A DNA stretch of 64,000 bases from an uncultured Acidimicrobiaceae bacterium (lineage in GTDB: Bacteria > Actinomycetota > Acidimicrobiia > Acidimicrobiales > RAAP-2). The stretch's first letter is position 1. Each line of letters starts with the position of its first letter. A program made the translations under genes and the position numbers. A model generated the notes under the pieces. The model made no database searches. It was not told the origin of the DNA and saw only the letters and a program-made list of their open reading frames with translations. This document shows, piece after piece, positions 16,568-25,741 of this stretch. The stretch is taken from contig CAIQOJ010000087.1 of NCBI GenBank assembly GCA_903873395.1, positions 37,147 through 101,146 of the forward strand, given 5' to 3'.

Positions 16568-17971
16568 TCAGCGGAAGCTGTTCGGGCTTCCACCGCCCGA
16601 AGGACCCCGCCAGCCCGGACCAGCGGTCTGGCTTGACGTCCCGGTCGAGGTCGACGAGCCACCCTGACTTCCACCGTGACCCGGTCCCCAGGTCCACGGC
16701 TGGCCCGTTGCGTTGTCACCCTGCTGATTGGGAGCTGACGGTGCTGGCTGCTCGGTGGTCGAAGGCGTCGGGGCCGGAGGCGGCGAGGCTGGAGGCGGTC
16801 CCCACATCCCACCGTGACCGTGCGATCCATCCGAGGTGCCCGGTGCTTCCGACGATGCTGACGATTCTGGTGCTTCTGACGTCTCGGGTGCTTCCGGTGC
16901 CTCCACGAACACCTTGGTGGCAGCCACCGTGTTTGCCGTGTTGGTGCCGAAGACCGCTACATGGGTGCCGACCACAATGCTGGAGAACGCCGCCGAAGCA
17001 CCGTCGTGGCCTACGTAGGTGGTGGAGCCATCCACGGTCACGGTCACCGTCGTGCCATGGAACGACGTGACGGTGAAGGCGTCAGTGCCCACCGTGGCGA
17101 CCGTACCCATGGTGGCTGGCACTCCGTTGACCCCATGGGAGCCTTCGGGGGAACCATCACCGGCGGGATCCGTCGTCGTTGCACCCTCGCCACCGGTGGC
17201 CGGCGGGCCATCCCCACTCGGATGAACGGGCAGCACGATCACCTTGGTTGCCGCAACCGTGTTCGAGGTGTCGGTGCCAAAGACAGCCACCAGCGCACCC
17301 ACGGTCACATCGCTGAACGACGGCGAAGGCACTGCCGGATCGAGATACGTCGTCGCTCCGTCGACGTTGGCCGTGACGGTCGTGCCGTCCTTGGTCGTCA
17401 GCGTGAAGGTGTTGGCACCCACTGTCGCCACCTTCCCGAACGCGGCCGGAGGGGTGGTTCCGAATGATGGAGGCCCATGATGACCACCCATGCGGTGATT
17501 GGGTACGCCGATGATCACCTTGGTGGCGGTCACGGTATTTGCGGTGTCCGAACCGACGACGGCCACGATCGAACCGACCACCACATCGCTAAACGAGGGT
17601 GTGGCGACATCATGATCGAGGTAGGTGGTCGAGGCATCGACATTGACCGTCACCGTCGTGCCGTCCTTGGTGGTCAACGTGAAGGAGTTGGTACCTACCG
17701 TCGCCACCTTGCCGAACGCCGCAGGCGGGGTCGACCCGAAGGGCGACATGCCGTGGGGCCCTGGATCGTGGTGGCCCACCGGGGCCGAAGGAGCAGTGAC
17801 GGCATTGGCGATCGCTGCACTACCCACGGTCAGTCCGACCACCGCCGCTACAGCCGATGCCACGCGTACACTCCGGCGACCTGGCGTCTTGGATACGGTG
17901 CTTCCTGCATGGGGTGTTGCGACCTCTGGAACCATCATCGGTTCCGATCCACCCTCGAACCCCTCGCCCAT
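16568..17971 (-). CDS. Secreted protein with three tandem DUF5666-like repeats
   Basis: 467 residues from ATG 17971, with GAGGAG 8 nt upstream. The membrane/signal segment is RVASAVAAVVGLTVGSAAIANAV (~35-58). Three ~75-residue repeats follow, each with the pattern GKVATVGTNSFTLTTKDGTT, TTYLD, FSDV.VG..VAV.G.D, TVTATKV, separated by His/Gly/Pro-rich linkers. A long low-complexity tail (Pro/Ser/Thr/Glu, EAPEAPETSEAPE) ends the protein. The beta-rich repeats resemble DUF5666 modules of exported proteins. A cell-wall or extracellular role is inferred. The repeats are similar enough for recombination to change their number. Confidence 0.75.
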   Translation of the reverse strand: MGEGFEGGSEPMMVPEVATPHAGSTVSKTPGRRSVRVASAVAAVVGLTVGSAAIANAVTAPSAPVGHHDPGPHGMSPFGSTPPAAFGKVATVGTNSFTLTTKDGTTVTVNVDASTTYLDHDVATPSFSDVVVGSIVAVVGSDTANTVTATKVIIGVPNHRMGGHHGPPSFGTTPPAAFGKVATVGANTFTLTTKDGTTVTANVDGATTYLDPAVPSPSFSDVTVGALVAVFGTDTSNTVAATKVIVLPVHPSGDGPPATGGEGATTTDPAGDGSPEGSHGVNGVPATMGTVATVGTDAFTVTSFHGTTVTVTVDGSTTYVGHDGASAAFSSIVVGTHVAVFGTNTANTVAATKVFVEAPEAPETSEAPESSASSEAPGTSDGSHGHGGMWGPPPASPPPAPTPSTTEQPAPSAPNQQGDNATGQPWTWGPGHGGSQGGSSTSTGTSSQTAGPGWRGPSGGGSPNSFR

Positions 17972-18126
17972 CTGATTGCTCCTCGTTAGTCAGCGTTCCC
18001 CAGACGGAGCACGATGCCCCGGGCCGGTATCGGCTCCCCAGTCCTCAAACTTGAGCGCCGACGTACCCGATCCACCTGACCAGACGGCCAGGAGGATCTC
18101 TTTATGCTCATGATGCTTGCATAGCC

Positions 18127-18669
18127 CTAGGGCGCATGCTGGTCATCAGGTGTCGCTTTGGGCAGGATCGCATGCACATCGGACCAGCCCATCCCCACCG
18201 TCTCCGCCAACACGGTGCGGGCCGTCGGATCGACAACGACAAAGAACGGGTAGCCGCTGACCCGATAGTCCGACCACGCTCCTTCGCTCATCACCACAGG
18301 GACTGAGCCCATCTCGACCGACACGGCGGCAACGTCGCCGGGCGCAACATGCTCTGGTCCCTTGGTCACGACCACAGCCCGTACCGAGGAAAGCCCTGGC
18401 TCACAGAGTCCGGAGCCATCCGGGCGATCAGCAAAGCCGACCCAAAACTCGTGACACCCGAGGCAGTCGACAGAAAGGAAGGCCAACAGCAGCGGGCGAT
18501 GATCTGTCTCGTCGACGGCAATCGTCAACGGATTCCCGGTTGGGTCCTTCCCGACGATCGAGGCGGCAGGCCAGCCGATCGCCCCGCCCACACCGCCAGT
18601 CGGCACCGGTCGAAGGCCGCCGAGGAACAGCGGGTCCGTCAGAGGGTTGGGATCCGTGGACTCATGCAC
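18127..18669 (-). CDS. Thioredoxin-fold-like protein
   Basis: 180 residues from GTG 18669, 17 nt after the stop of the zinc-ribbon gene and behind a GAGGGA motif. The ORF-track start at 18753 overlaps that gene and adds Arg-rich shadow sequence. It shows the redoxin layout: IGWPAASIVG, a strand, RPLLLAFLSVDCLGCHEFW with a CxxC after the first long strand, ...VPVVMSEGAWSDYRVSGYPFFVVVDP with a cis-Pro position. No signal peptide is visible, so it is probably cytoplasmic or anchored otherwise. The partner is unknown. It probably forms an operon with the zinc-ribbon gene. Confidence 0.65.
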   Translation of the reverse strand: MHESTDPNPLTDPLFLGGLRPVPTGGVGGAIGWPAASIVGKDPTGNPLTIAVDETDHRPLLLAFLSVDCLGCHEFWVGFADRPDGSGLCEPGLSSVRAVVVTKGPEHVAPGDVAAVSVEMGSVPVVMSEGAWSDYRVSGYPFFVVVDPTARTVLAETVGMGWSDVHAILPKATPDDQHAP

Positions 18670-18686
18670 GGGAGTCCCTCGCCGAC

Positions 18687-18983
18687 TCAGGCTCCGTTGC
18701 CCACTTCCGGCTCGATCGGCTCGACGGCGTTTCCATGGCCACACCACCGACACGACACCTCCCCCACCGACTCCTCGAGCACTTCGACGTCTTCAACGTC
18801 GAGCTCGCCGCCCACCGTGTAGTGGTGAAAGGCTCGTGTCGTCCGGGTTGTTGTCACGTCGAACCGGGTCAAGTTGCCACAGGCGGCACAGCGATAGCGA
18901 ACGGCGCTGTCGGCGGAAGTCGGAGCGGGCACGGCAGTCTCGTCGGCGGTCACGATCAAGACGGTACTCGGTGGCACACGCAC
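18687..18983 (-). CDS. Small zinc-ribbon protein
   Basis: 98 residues from GTG 18983. Two CxxC knuckles (RYRCAACGN and VSCRWCGHG) about 45 residues apart suggest one zinc ribbon; the segment between is polar with an acidic run (DVEDVEVLEES). No family is assigned. The start lies 16 nt from a LexA box shared with the divergent exonuclease gene, so this small operon may also answer to DNA damage (inference). Confidence 0.6.
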   Translation of the reverse strand: MRVPPSTVLIVTADETAVPAPTSADSAVRYRCAACGNLTRFDVTTTRTTRAFHHYTVGGELDVEDVEVLEESVGEVSCRWCGHGNAVEPIEPEVGNGA

Positions 18984-18999
18984 CTGATCGCACGACTCC

Positions 19000-19013
19000 C
19001 GAACATCTGTTCG
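19000..19013. promoter_or_regulatory. LexA (SOS) box CGAACATCTGTTCG
   Basis: Palindromic CGAAC-N4-GTTCG. It matches the actinobacterial/Bacillus LexA consensus CGAACRNRYGTTCG at every position except one of the central four. It lies directly upstream of a -10-like TACAGT (19015-19020) and 13 nt before the ATG of the exonuclease-GIY-YIG gene. A repressor bound here would cover the promoter. Confidence 0.8.
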
Positions 19014-19014
19014 C

Positions 19015-19020
19015 TACAGT
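19015..19020 (+). promoter_or_regulatory. -10 box TACAGT, probably giving a leaderless mRNA
   Basis: TACAGT ends 6 nt before ATG 19027, so transcription would start at or next to the start codon. The same TACAGT-GCAGCC arrangement precedes the epimerase ATG at 29262. Confidence 0.55.
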
Positions 19021-19026
19021 GCAGCC

Positions 19027-20478
19027 ATGGCACTCGTCGTGCAACGGTCGTTCGACGACCTCGGCACCCCATTGTCCGACGTCACCTTCGTGGTGCTCGA
19101 CGTCGAGACAACAGGGGGCTCCCCGGAGAGTGCCTGCCTCACCGAAGTGGCAGCCGCCCGCTACCGAGGGGGCGAACTTCTCGCCACCTACCGGACGTTC
19201 GTGCGACCCGACACCCGGATCCCTCCCTACATCACTGCCCTGACCGGGATCAGTGATGCCATGGTTTCCGACGCTCCACCCGTCGGGGAGATGCTCGCAT
19301 CCTTCCTCGAGTTCTTAGGCGGCGCAGTCGTCGTTGGGCACAACGTTCGCTTCGATCTCTCCTTCATCAATCATGCACTCACGGCCACCGGCCGACCTCG
19401 ACTGACCAATGCCACCGTCGACACCCTGGCCCTAGCTCGCCGCCTTGTGCGCGACATGGTGCCCAACTGCAAGTTGGGCACCCTCGCCTCCTCGCTGCGC
19501 CTCGAGCATCAGCCGTGTCACCGCGCCCTGGACGACGTGCTGGCCACCGGTGATCTCCTCCATGCACTGCTCGAGCGAGCCGGTACGTTTGGGATCGTTG
19601 GACTCGAGGAGCTCCTCAACCTGCCCAAGTTGGTGGGACACCCTCAAGCCGACAAACTCCGCCTCACTACCCGGCTACCGCATCGCCCCGGTGTCTACTG
19701 GTTCTGCGATGCGGCAGGGAATGTGCTCTATGTCGGCAAGGCCACCGATCTCCAGAGTCGTGTCCGGTCATATTTCTCGGGCGATTCCCGGCACAAGATC
19801 GGCCAGCTGCTTCGCCAGCTCGACGCTGTCCATCACCACGTGTGCCCCGGCCCACTTACTGCTGCCGTTCTCGAAGGACGACTGATCCGAGCGTGGGCTC
19901 CTCCCTTCAACCGCCAGGGCAAAGTCCGTCGAAACCTCCCCGGCACACCTGAATCCAAGCCGAAGCGGTCACGGCGCAGACGAGGTGACCCGACGATCGA
20001 CCAGCTTGAGGGGGATCCTGCCGTCCTGCTCGGCCCACTCGCCGAGCGTCTGACCTCACTCTCGCTACACCAGCGCTACGAGGACGCAGGCCGTGTTCGC
20101 GACGAGGCCGAGCGCCTCCGTCACCTGCTGACGCGGCATCGCCGAGTCGAGTCGCTTCGACGCGTGGGGCGGATCGAACTCGTGATCGACGGTGAGGGCC
20201 TGGTGACACTCGACCGTGGTCTGCTCATCGAAACCGCGTCACTCTTCGGGCCCGAAGGCAGCACCGTTGCGACAACGGATCCCGCATTCACGCTGAGTGC
20301 CGATGGTCATGAGAACGAGCGGCTGATCGTGGCCCAGTGGCTCAAAGCGCATCCGGAGAAAGTACGCGTGGTCAAGGTGGAAGGGGGCGAAGGATTGGCC
20401 ATGCCAGCAGACCGGATTCCCAGACTCACCGAGTTGTGCCGCTCCGCTCCCCCAATTGGCGGTCCGTCAGCGCCTTAG
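19027..20478 (+). CDS. DEDDh exonuclease fused to a GIY-YIG (UvrC/Cho-like) nuclease
   Basis: 483 residues. Residues ~18-185 form a DnaQ-like 3'-5' exonuclease: Exo I DVETTG (25-30), Exo II VVGHNVRFD, Exo III HRALDDVLATGD with the DEDDh His. From ~219 comes a GIY-YIG domain: GVYWF...VLYVGKATDLQSRVRSYF, then LEGRLIRAWAPPFN with the catalytic-type Glu. A UVR-like helix pair follows (HQRYEDAGRVRDEAERLRHLL). The architecture is known in Actinobacteria as a DEDD exonuclease-GIY-YIG protein related to Cho/UvrC incision. A LexA box over the promoter supports an SOS repair role. Leu97 uses the rare codon TTA. Confidence 0.9.
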   Translation: MALVVQRSFDDLGTPLSDVTFVVLDVETTGGSPESACLTEVAAARYRGGELLATYRTFVRPDTRIPPYITALTGISDAMVSDAPPVGEMLASFLEFLGGAVVVGHNVRFDLSFINHALTATGRPRLTNATVDTLALARRLVRDMVPNCKLGTLASSLRLEHQPCHRALDDVLATGDLLHALLERAGTFGIVGLEELLNLPKLVGHPQADKLRLTTRLPHRPGVYWFCDAAGNVLYVGKATDLQSRVRSYFSGDSRHKIGQLLRQLDAVHHHVCPGPLTAAVLEGRLIRAWAPPFNRQGKVRRNLPGTPESKPKRSRRRRGDPTIDQLEGDPAVLLGPLAERLTSLSLHQRYEDAGRVRDEAERLRHLLTRHRRVESLRRVGRIELVIDGEGLVTLDRGLLIETASLFGPEGSTVATTDPAFTLSADGHENERLIVAQWLKAHPEKVRVVKVEGGEGLAMPADRIPRLTELCRSAPPIGGPSAP

Positions 20479-20511
20479 TTCTTCTCGGCCGATGTCCTTG
20501 TCCAAGGTGGA

Positions 20512-21624
20512 TCAGCTGACTTCCTCGGATGCTGCTTCGACCGTGATCCGCACAAACGACTCGAGCGCGCTGTGGGCACTCCCATCGTCGAGTGATGCCT
20601 CGGCCAGGGCAACGCCTGCGCCTAGATAAGGGGCGCGGCCAATGACCACCAGTGCAGCAGCCGCATTGAGCACGGCGATGTCCCGATGGGCAGAGCGCTC
20701 ACCGGCCAGGACCGAACGGATGGCGGCGGCATTGACGGCAGCGTTCCCCCCGACGAGGTCTGCGAGGGTGGCCCGGGCAATCCCGAGATCAGATGGATCG
20801 AGTCGCCAGGTCGAAACATCCACCGCACCGTCCTCAGCCACCACGAGCTCATGGACGGTGGACGGACCAGTGGTGGAGAGCTCATCGAGCCCGTCGTCGC
20901 CGTGGACAACCATGGCTCGCCGAGTCCCATTGGCTGCCAGCACCCCCAACATGTTGTCGGCCATCGATGGGTCGCTCACTCCCACCACCTGGTAGCGGGC
21001 CCGGGCCGGATTGGCCAGGGGACCCAGATAGTTGAAGACCGTGGGGATGCCCAACTCCCTTCGCACGGGGCCGGCATGACGCATGGCCGGGTGGAACCGA
21101 GGGGCGAAGCAGAATCCGATACCGATCTCGTCGATGCACCGAGCTACGCCAGCCGGGCCGAGATCGGCCACCGCACCCAGCGCCTCGAGCACGTCGGCTG
21201 CTCCGACCGCCGAGGACGATGCCCGTCCCCCGTGCTTGCACACTTTGGCGCCCGATGCCGCAACGATGAACGAGGCGATCGTCGACACGTTGATGGACTG
21301 GAGCCGGTCACCACCGGTCCCACACGTGTCGACCAACTCGATGCCGTCGGGCAGTTCGAGCGGTAGGGCATGGGCCAACATGGCCCGCACGAACCCGGTC
21401 ATCTCCCCCACCACCGCACCCTTGGCCCGCAGGGCGACGGCCATGCCGGCGATTTGGACCGGCGTTGCCCGCCCGCCTAGGACTTCGGACAGAACGGTCT
21501 CGGCTTCATCGACGGCCAAGGACTGGCCATCGAGCAGACGAGTAAGCACGCCAGGCCAGGACCCGAGAGCCTCGAAGGATGCGGTCGGAGTATCGGTCGT
21601 GCCCGTTCCCGGCGCCATGCTCAT
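20512..21624 (-). CDS. trpD: Anthranilate phosphoribosyltransferase
   Basis: 370 residues from ATG 21624, 2 nt after the acyl-CoA dehydrogenase stop; ATG 21618 is also possible. It has the PRPP-binding DTCGTGGD, NVSTIASFIVAASGAKVCKHG, RASSS..GAADVLEALG and PRFHPAMRHAGPVRRELG, where the two Arg contact anthranilate. NYLGPLANPA follows. It transfers phosphoribose to anthranilate in tryptophan synthesis. No other trp genes are nearby; coupling to a fatty-acid gene is unusual but may be only positional. Confidence 0.93.
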   Translation of the reverse strand: MSMAPGTGTTDTPTASFEALGSWPGVLTRLLDGQSLAVDEAETVLSEVLGGRATPVQIAGMAVALRAKGAVVGEMTGFVRAMLAHALPLELPDGIELVDTCGTGGDRLQSINVSTIASFIVAASGAKVCKHGGRASSSAVGAADVLEALGAVADLGPAGVARCIDEIGIGFCFAPRFHPAMRHAGPVRRELGIPTVFNYLGPLANPARARYQVVGVSDPSMADNMLGVLAANGTRRAMVVHGDDGLDELSTTGPSTVHELVVAEDGAVDVSTWRLDPSDLGIARATLADLVGGNAAVNAAAIRSVLAGERSAHRDIAVLNAAAALVVIGRAPYLGAGVALAEASLDDGSAHSALESFVRITVEAASEEVS

Positions 21625-21626
21625 CT

Positions 21627-22808
21627 TCAGTCCCACCACAGGTCATGGTTGAGCACGCCTCGGCCGATCAAGCCGAGCTGGACCTGGGAGGTTCCCTCCA
21701 CAATCGTCAGTTGGCGGGCATCGCGATACCAGAGCTCGGTCGGATGGTCTTCCATGTAGCCCGCAGCGCCGAGGAGCTGCACGGCGAGTCCCGAAGCCCG
21801 AACGGCCACTTCGGTGGCGTGATACTTCGCCATCGACAACAGGGGGACGTACTCTTTGGTGAACCGACCCTGGTCGGCCATCCATGCCGAGCGATAGGTA
21901 AGCAGTCGCGCTGCCTCGATGTCGACGGCCACCTTGGCGATCTCCCACTGGATGCCCTGGAAGTCGGCGATGGTCTGGCCAAATGCCTCTCGCTGCTTGA
22001 CGTACTCAGTGGCGTACATCAGCGCACCCTCGGCTAAGCCGATGCCGCGGGCCGCCACGATGGGGCGCATGGCATTGAGGCCGAGCATGGCAAGTCGGAA
22101 CCCACCGACTTCGCCGATGACATTCTCTGCAGGGACGTGCACCTGATCGAGCAGGAGTTCGCCAGTGTCGACGCCTCGCACGCCCATCTTGCGGTCGGTC
22201 GAGCCGACGGAGACACCGTCCCACGAACGTTCCACGATGAAGCCGGTGATCGAGTCGTGGGCTCGACTCGACGGATCGCCCGTCTTGGCGAAGACCGTGT
22301 ACCAATCGGCCTGCACCACTCCCGACATCCAGCACTTGGTGCCGGTCAGGATCCAGTCGCCCTCATGGCCGGGGCGGTCATCGGGCACGGCGCGAGTGCG
22401 CATGCCCGCCACGTCGCTACCCGCTTGAGGCTCGGACAGTCCGAATGCGCAGCGCATGTCGCCCGTGGCGATCCCAGGGAGGTAGCGCTGCTTCTGGTCG
22501 TCGTTGCCAGCGATGAGGATCGGACCGGTCGGCAGCCGGGTGAGGAGCAGCATGAGGGCGGCGGTATTGGAGTACTTCGCCACTTCCTCGATGGCGATCG
22601 TCAGGCCGAGGATGCCTGCGCCGGAGCCACCGAGCTCGGTGGGCAGGCAGAGACCGAGGAGGTCGGCATCCCGGAACGCATCGAAGATGTCTTGAGGGTA
22701 GGCGCCGGTGGTGTCGATCTCCCGAGCCCGTGGTTTGATCTTGTCCTGAGCGAGTCGGCGCACCGACTGCTGGAGTTCGGAGAGTTCAGGGGTCAGGTCG
22801 AAGTTCAC
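21627..22808 (-). CDS. Acyl-CoA dehydrogenase
   Basis: 393 residues from GTG 22808 (VNFDLTPELSELQQS...). The ORF-track start at 22877 overlaps the divergent SDR gene. It has the three-domain ACAD fold: helical N-terminus, beta domain with CAFGLSEPQAGSDVAGM (FAD/substrate contact) and KCWMSG, then C-terminal helices with REAFGQTIADFQGIQWEIA, LLGAAGYMEDHPTELWYRDARQLTIVEGTSQ. The Glu in VEGT is at the usual catalytic-base position. It introduces the alpha,beta double bond into an acyl-CoA. The neighbourhood (dienoyl-CoA-reductase-like SDR, enoyl-CoA hydratase) fits beta-oxidation. Confidence 0.92.
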   Translation of the reverse strand: MNFDLTPELSELQQSVRRLAQDKIKPRAREIDTTGAYPQDIFDAFRDADLLGLCLPTELGGSGAGILGLTIAIEEVAKYSNTAALMLLLTRLPTGPILIAGNDDQKQRYLPGIATGDMRCAFGLSEPQAGSDVAGMRTRAVPDDRPGHEGDWILTGTKCWMSGVVQADWYTVFAKTGDPSSRAHDSITGFIVERSWDGVSVGSTDRKMGVRGVDTGELLLDQVHVPAENVIGEVGGFRLAMLGLNAMRPIVAARGIGLAEGALMYATEYVKQREAFGQTIADFQGIQWEIAKVAVDIEAARLLTYRSAWMADQGRFTKEYVPLLSMAKYHATEVAVRASGLAVQLLGAAGYMEDHPTELWYRDARQLTIVEGTSQVQLGLIGRGVLNHDLWWD

Positions 22809-22848
22809 GAACGCTGAGGCTACCTGAGACACCTCGTCGGGTGATCGG

Positions 22849-22854
22849 TAGGAT
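22849..22854 (+). promoter_or_regulatory. -10-like TAGGAT before the SDR gene
   Basis: TAGGAT ends 8 nt before GTG 22863 in the 54-bp divergent gap. Spacing is like the leaderless-type boxes at 19015 and 29293. No clear -35 is seen. Confidence 0.4.
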
Positions 22855-22862
22855 CGAAGTTC

Positions 22863-23762
22863 GTGACCACACCCCATGGACTGCCGCTGCCTCCTCCGGT
22901 GGGTGCATCGGCGCTTCCCAGCGGCACCTACGAGGGCAGCGTCATCATCGTCACCGGTGGAGGCACAGGCTTGGGCAAGGCCATTGCCTGTGAGTTCGGT
23001 CGCCTAGGGGGAGCAGTCGGCGTCCTCAGTCGTGACGAAGCTCATCGCGAAGCTGGCGTGGCCGCCGTCGAGGATGCCGGGGGCCGCGCTCTCGGCGTGC
23101 CGTGCGACATCCGCGATGCCGAGTCGATCACCAGGGCCTTCGACGTCATCGAGGCTGGTTTAGGGCCGATCGATGCGTTGATCAATAATGCGGCGGGCAA
23201 CTTCCCGGTGCCCGCAGAAGACATGAGCCCCAACGCCTGGCGCACCGTCGTCGACATCGTGCTCAATGGCACCTATCTCTGCTCGAGAGAGTTGGCCCGA
23301 CGTCTCATTCCCACCGAACGTGCTGGCTCCATTGTGAACGTCGGCGCTTCCTATGCATGGACGGGCGGGCCTGGATTCGCCCATTCCGCCGCAGCCAAGG
23401 CCGGGGTCAAGAATCTGGTGGAGACACTTTCGGTGGAGTGGGCCCCGTATGGGATCCGGGTGAATGGGCTGGTCCCTGGTCTCATTCCCCACGAGGACGA
23501 GGTGGCGTCCATCGCGGCCGTGCCCGGCAAGTACGAGGGTCAAGACGATCGGGTTCCGGCCGGTCGGGTGGGCACGCCTCGGGAGCTGGCCTGGGCTGCC
23601 ACCTACCTCTGTTCGCCGTATGCCACCTATATCTCAGGGCATTCCCTTGTCGTCGATGGGGCTAACTGGCAGCGCCGCCACACCGTGCAACCTCCGTTCA
23701 CACCTATTCGCGAGCAGTTGGGTCGACCACCGTTCGGCCAGCCAATCCCGCCGCGGCCCTAG
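22863..23762 (+). CDS. SDR oxidoreductase, 2,4-dienoyl-CoA-reductase-like
   Basis: 299 residues from GTG 22863. Rossmann motif VTGGGTGLGKA (31-41), NNAAGNFPVPAEDMSPNAW (~128-146) and HSAAAKAGVKNL. The last aligns with the PSASAKAG of mitochondrial DECR, where the usual SDR YxxxK is altered and an Asn/Tyr plus Lys pair acts instead. The C-terminus GRVGTPRELAWAATYLCSPYATYISG is typical of classical SDRs. Probable role: NADPH reduction of 2,4-dienoyl-CoA during oxidation of unsaturated acyl chains. Divergent from the acyl-CoA dehydrogenase. Confidence 0.85.
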   Translation: MTTPHGLPLPPPVGASALPSGTYEGSVIIVTGGGTGLGKAIACEFGRLGGAVGVLSRDEAHREAGVAAVEDAGGRALGVPCDIRDAESITRAFDVIEAGLGPIDALINNAAGNFPVPAEDMSPNAWRTVVDIVLNGTYLCSRELARRLIPTERAGSIVNVGASYAWTGGPGFAHSAAAKAGVKNLVETLSVEWAPYGIRVNGLVPGLIPHEDEVASIAAVPGKYEGQDDRVPAGRVGTPRELAWAATYLCSPYATYISGHSLVVDGANWQRRHTVQPPFTPIREQLGRPPFGQPIPPRP

Positions 23763-23803
23763 TGACGTCCTGATCGATCCCGCAGAAAGGTCCTCCGCCC
23801 GCC

Positions 23804-24622
23804 ATGAGTCCTCACGATGCCCGACCACCGCTGACTGCCGAAGAGCGAGATCTGGTCCGACTCGAGATCGACGGACCGATCGCCGTCATTACCAACAACA
23901 GGCCGGAGAAGCACAACGCCATGAGCGACGAAATGGACCGTCGCCTCTTCGAGGTCCTCGCCGAGGTCCACGACACCCCAGGGCTTCGGGCCATCGTGTG
24001 GCGGGGCGAGGGGAAGAGTTTCTCCTCTGGACGCGACACCGGTCAGATCGGCGTCCGGGTCGAAGACATCTCCGATCTCGAGTTCATCGAACGCGGACAC
24101 CGGCCCACCCAGCAGTTCTTCTCCATGCCCTGCCCCATCATCTGTGCGCTCAAGGGCTGGGTGATCGGCGGCGCGTTTGAGCGGGCGCTCCTCTGCGACC
24201 TCCGTGTAGCGGCCGAGGGAACGCGGTTGATGCTTCCCGAGGTGGTCCACGGAGTGATCCCCGATACCGGCGGGGTGGCCCGGCTCTTCCAGATGGCCGG
24301 CCACGGAGTGGCGGCCGATCTCGCGCTGACCGGCCGAGTGATGACGGCCGAGGAAGCCCTCTCTCATGGCATCGTCAGCCGCCTCGTGCCGGCCGACGAG
24401 CTCGACGACGTGGTGATGGGCATGGCCGAGACCATCGCTTCAGCGCCGGCGTTCACCGTCAAGATGGCACGGCGAACGATCGCTAGTTTGGGACACGCCG
24501 AGGTGCAGCGCTCGATCTCGGAAGAGGCCCTTGCCCAATCCATGGTCTTCGCTTCGAACGACTACGCCGAAATGAAGGCCGCTCGCGCCGAAGGCCGGGT
24601 CCCCCTCTACCGCCAGCGCTGA
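23804..24622 (+). CDS. Enoyl-CoA hydratase/isomerase family protein
   Basis: 272 residues. Crotonase fold: [13 protein letters not shown], an oxyanion-hole strand [29 protein letters not shown] and [14 protein letters not shown]. Both glutamates used for water activation in hydratases (in GGAFE and LPEVV) are present, which favours hydratase activity. 41 nt from the SDR gene, so likely co-transcribed. Substrate chain length is not readable. Confidence 0.9.
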   Translation: MSPHDARPPLTAEERDLVRLEIDGPIAVITNNRPEKHNAMSDEMDRRLFEVLAEVHDTPGLRAIVWRGEGKSFSSGRDTGQIGVRVEDISDLEFIERGHRPTQQFFSMPCPIICALKGWVIGGAFERALLCDLRVAAEGTRLMLPEVVHGVIPDTGGVARLFQMAGHGVAADLALTGRVMTAEEALSHGIVSRLVPADELDDVVMGMAETIASAPAFTVKMARRTIASLGHAEVQRSISEEALAQSMVFASNDYAEMKAARAEGRVPLYRQR

Positions 24623-24680
24623 ACCAACCGAAGCGGTTCCGCACCTCATCAATCGCAGCAACAACAGGAGAGAAACCACC

Positions 24681-25577
24681 ATGGCCGACACCGCACGATC
24701 ATCCAAACCCACACGTTCCAGCGGCACCTTCGTGCTCGGGAGCGGGACCCCTGAGGCTCGCACCGTCCACCGGCTGGGCTTTGGCGCCATGCAGATCACC
24801 GGAGCGGGGATCTGGGGCGATCCCGCCGATCGCGACGAGTGCATCCGCACTGTTCGACGAGCCGTTGAGCTCGGCGTCGACTTCATCGACACCGCAGACT
24901 CCTATGGACCCGAGGTGTCCGAGCGCATCCTCCGCGAAGCGCTCCACCCCTATGGCGACGACCTGGTCATCGCCACCAAGGCCGGTCTCACCCGCCAGGG
25001 CCCGGGACAGTGGCTCCCGGTCGGTCGCCCGGAGTACCTCCGTCAGCAGTGCGAACTCAGCCTGCGACGTCTCGGCCTCGAGCGCATCGATCTCTTTCAG
25101 CTCCACCGGATCGACCCCCAGGTGCCGGCAGCCGAACAGTTCGGCGTGCTCGCCGAACTGCGCGACGAAGGCAAGGTGGCCCATGTCGGACTCTCTCAGG
25201 TCACGGTGCCGGAGATCGAAGCCGCACAGGCCATCGTTCCCATCGTGTCAGTGCAGAACCTATTCAATCTGACCAACCGGTCGTCGGCCGACGTTCTTGC
25301 CTACTGCGACGCCCACGGCATCGGATTCATCCCGTGGTTCCCCATCGCATCAGGGGCGCTCACCGGGCCGGAGACACCCATGGGTGCCGTCGTGGCCGAC
25401 ACCGGTGCGACCCCGGCTCAAGTCGCCTTGGCCTGGTTGCTCGCTCGGTCACCGGTGATGCTTCCCATTCCCGGGACCAAGTCCGTTGGCCACGTGGAAG
25501 AGAACTGCGAAGCGGCCACCTTGGTGCTGACCGACGATCAGGTGGCTCTCCTCAACGCCGTCCACGACGCTTCCTAG
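24681..25577 (+). CDS. Aldo/keto reductase
   Basis: 298 residues, with GGAGAG upstream of ATG 24681. A TIM-barrel AKR with the full catalytic tetrad: [10 protein letters not shown] (Asp, Tyr), VIATKAGL (Lys), LFQLHRID (His). [18 protein letters not shown] is the NADP-binding C-terminal segment. The N-terminal ~20 residues are an extra polar tail. It is the last gene of the rightward SDR-ECH-AKR set. Substrate unknown; a short-chain aldehyde or ketone from the same pathway is plausible. Confidence 0.9.
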   Translation: MADTARSSKPTRSSGTFVLGSGTPEARTVHRLGFGAMQITGAGIWGDPADRDECIRTVRRAVELGVDFIDTADSYGPEVSERILREALHPYGDDLVIATKAGLTRQGPGQWLPVGRPEYLRQQCELSLRRLGLERIDLFQLHRIDPQVPAAEQFGVLAELRDEGKVAHVGLSQVTVPEIEAAQAIVPIVSVQNLFNLTNRSSADVLAYCDAHGIGFIPWFPIASGALTGPETPMGAVVADTGATPAQVALAWLLARSPVMLPIPGTKSVGHVEENCEAATLVLTDDQVALLNAVHDAS

Positions 25578-25690
25578 GGGAAACACCAACCACGGGGATC
25601 AGAACGACGCCGAGGGCTGAGCCACCCACGGGCGCGCTCAGTGGCCCAGGCCTGTGCTGTTACTCGGAGGCCTCAGACGTAGGAGGCCAC

Positions 25691-25732
25691 AGAGATCGCA
25701 GGGAAGAGATCGCAGGGAAGAGGTCGCAGGGA
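25691..25732. repeat. Three 14-bp tandem repeats (AGAGATCGCAGGGA)
   Basis: Units at 25691, 25705 and 25719; the third has one change (AGAGGTCG). The array lies in the convergent gap between the aldo/keto reductase and the DUF2510 gene, 9 bp beyond the latter's stop. Confidence 0.85.
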
Positions 25733-25741
25733 TACGAGCCT

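Noticed and set aside
18670-18753. Longer start for the thioredoxin-like gene
   Set aside because: The extra residues are an Arg-rich shadow of the overlapping zinc-ribbon gene; GTG 18669 has a better site and spacing.
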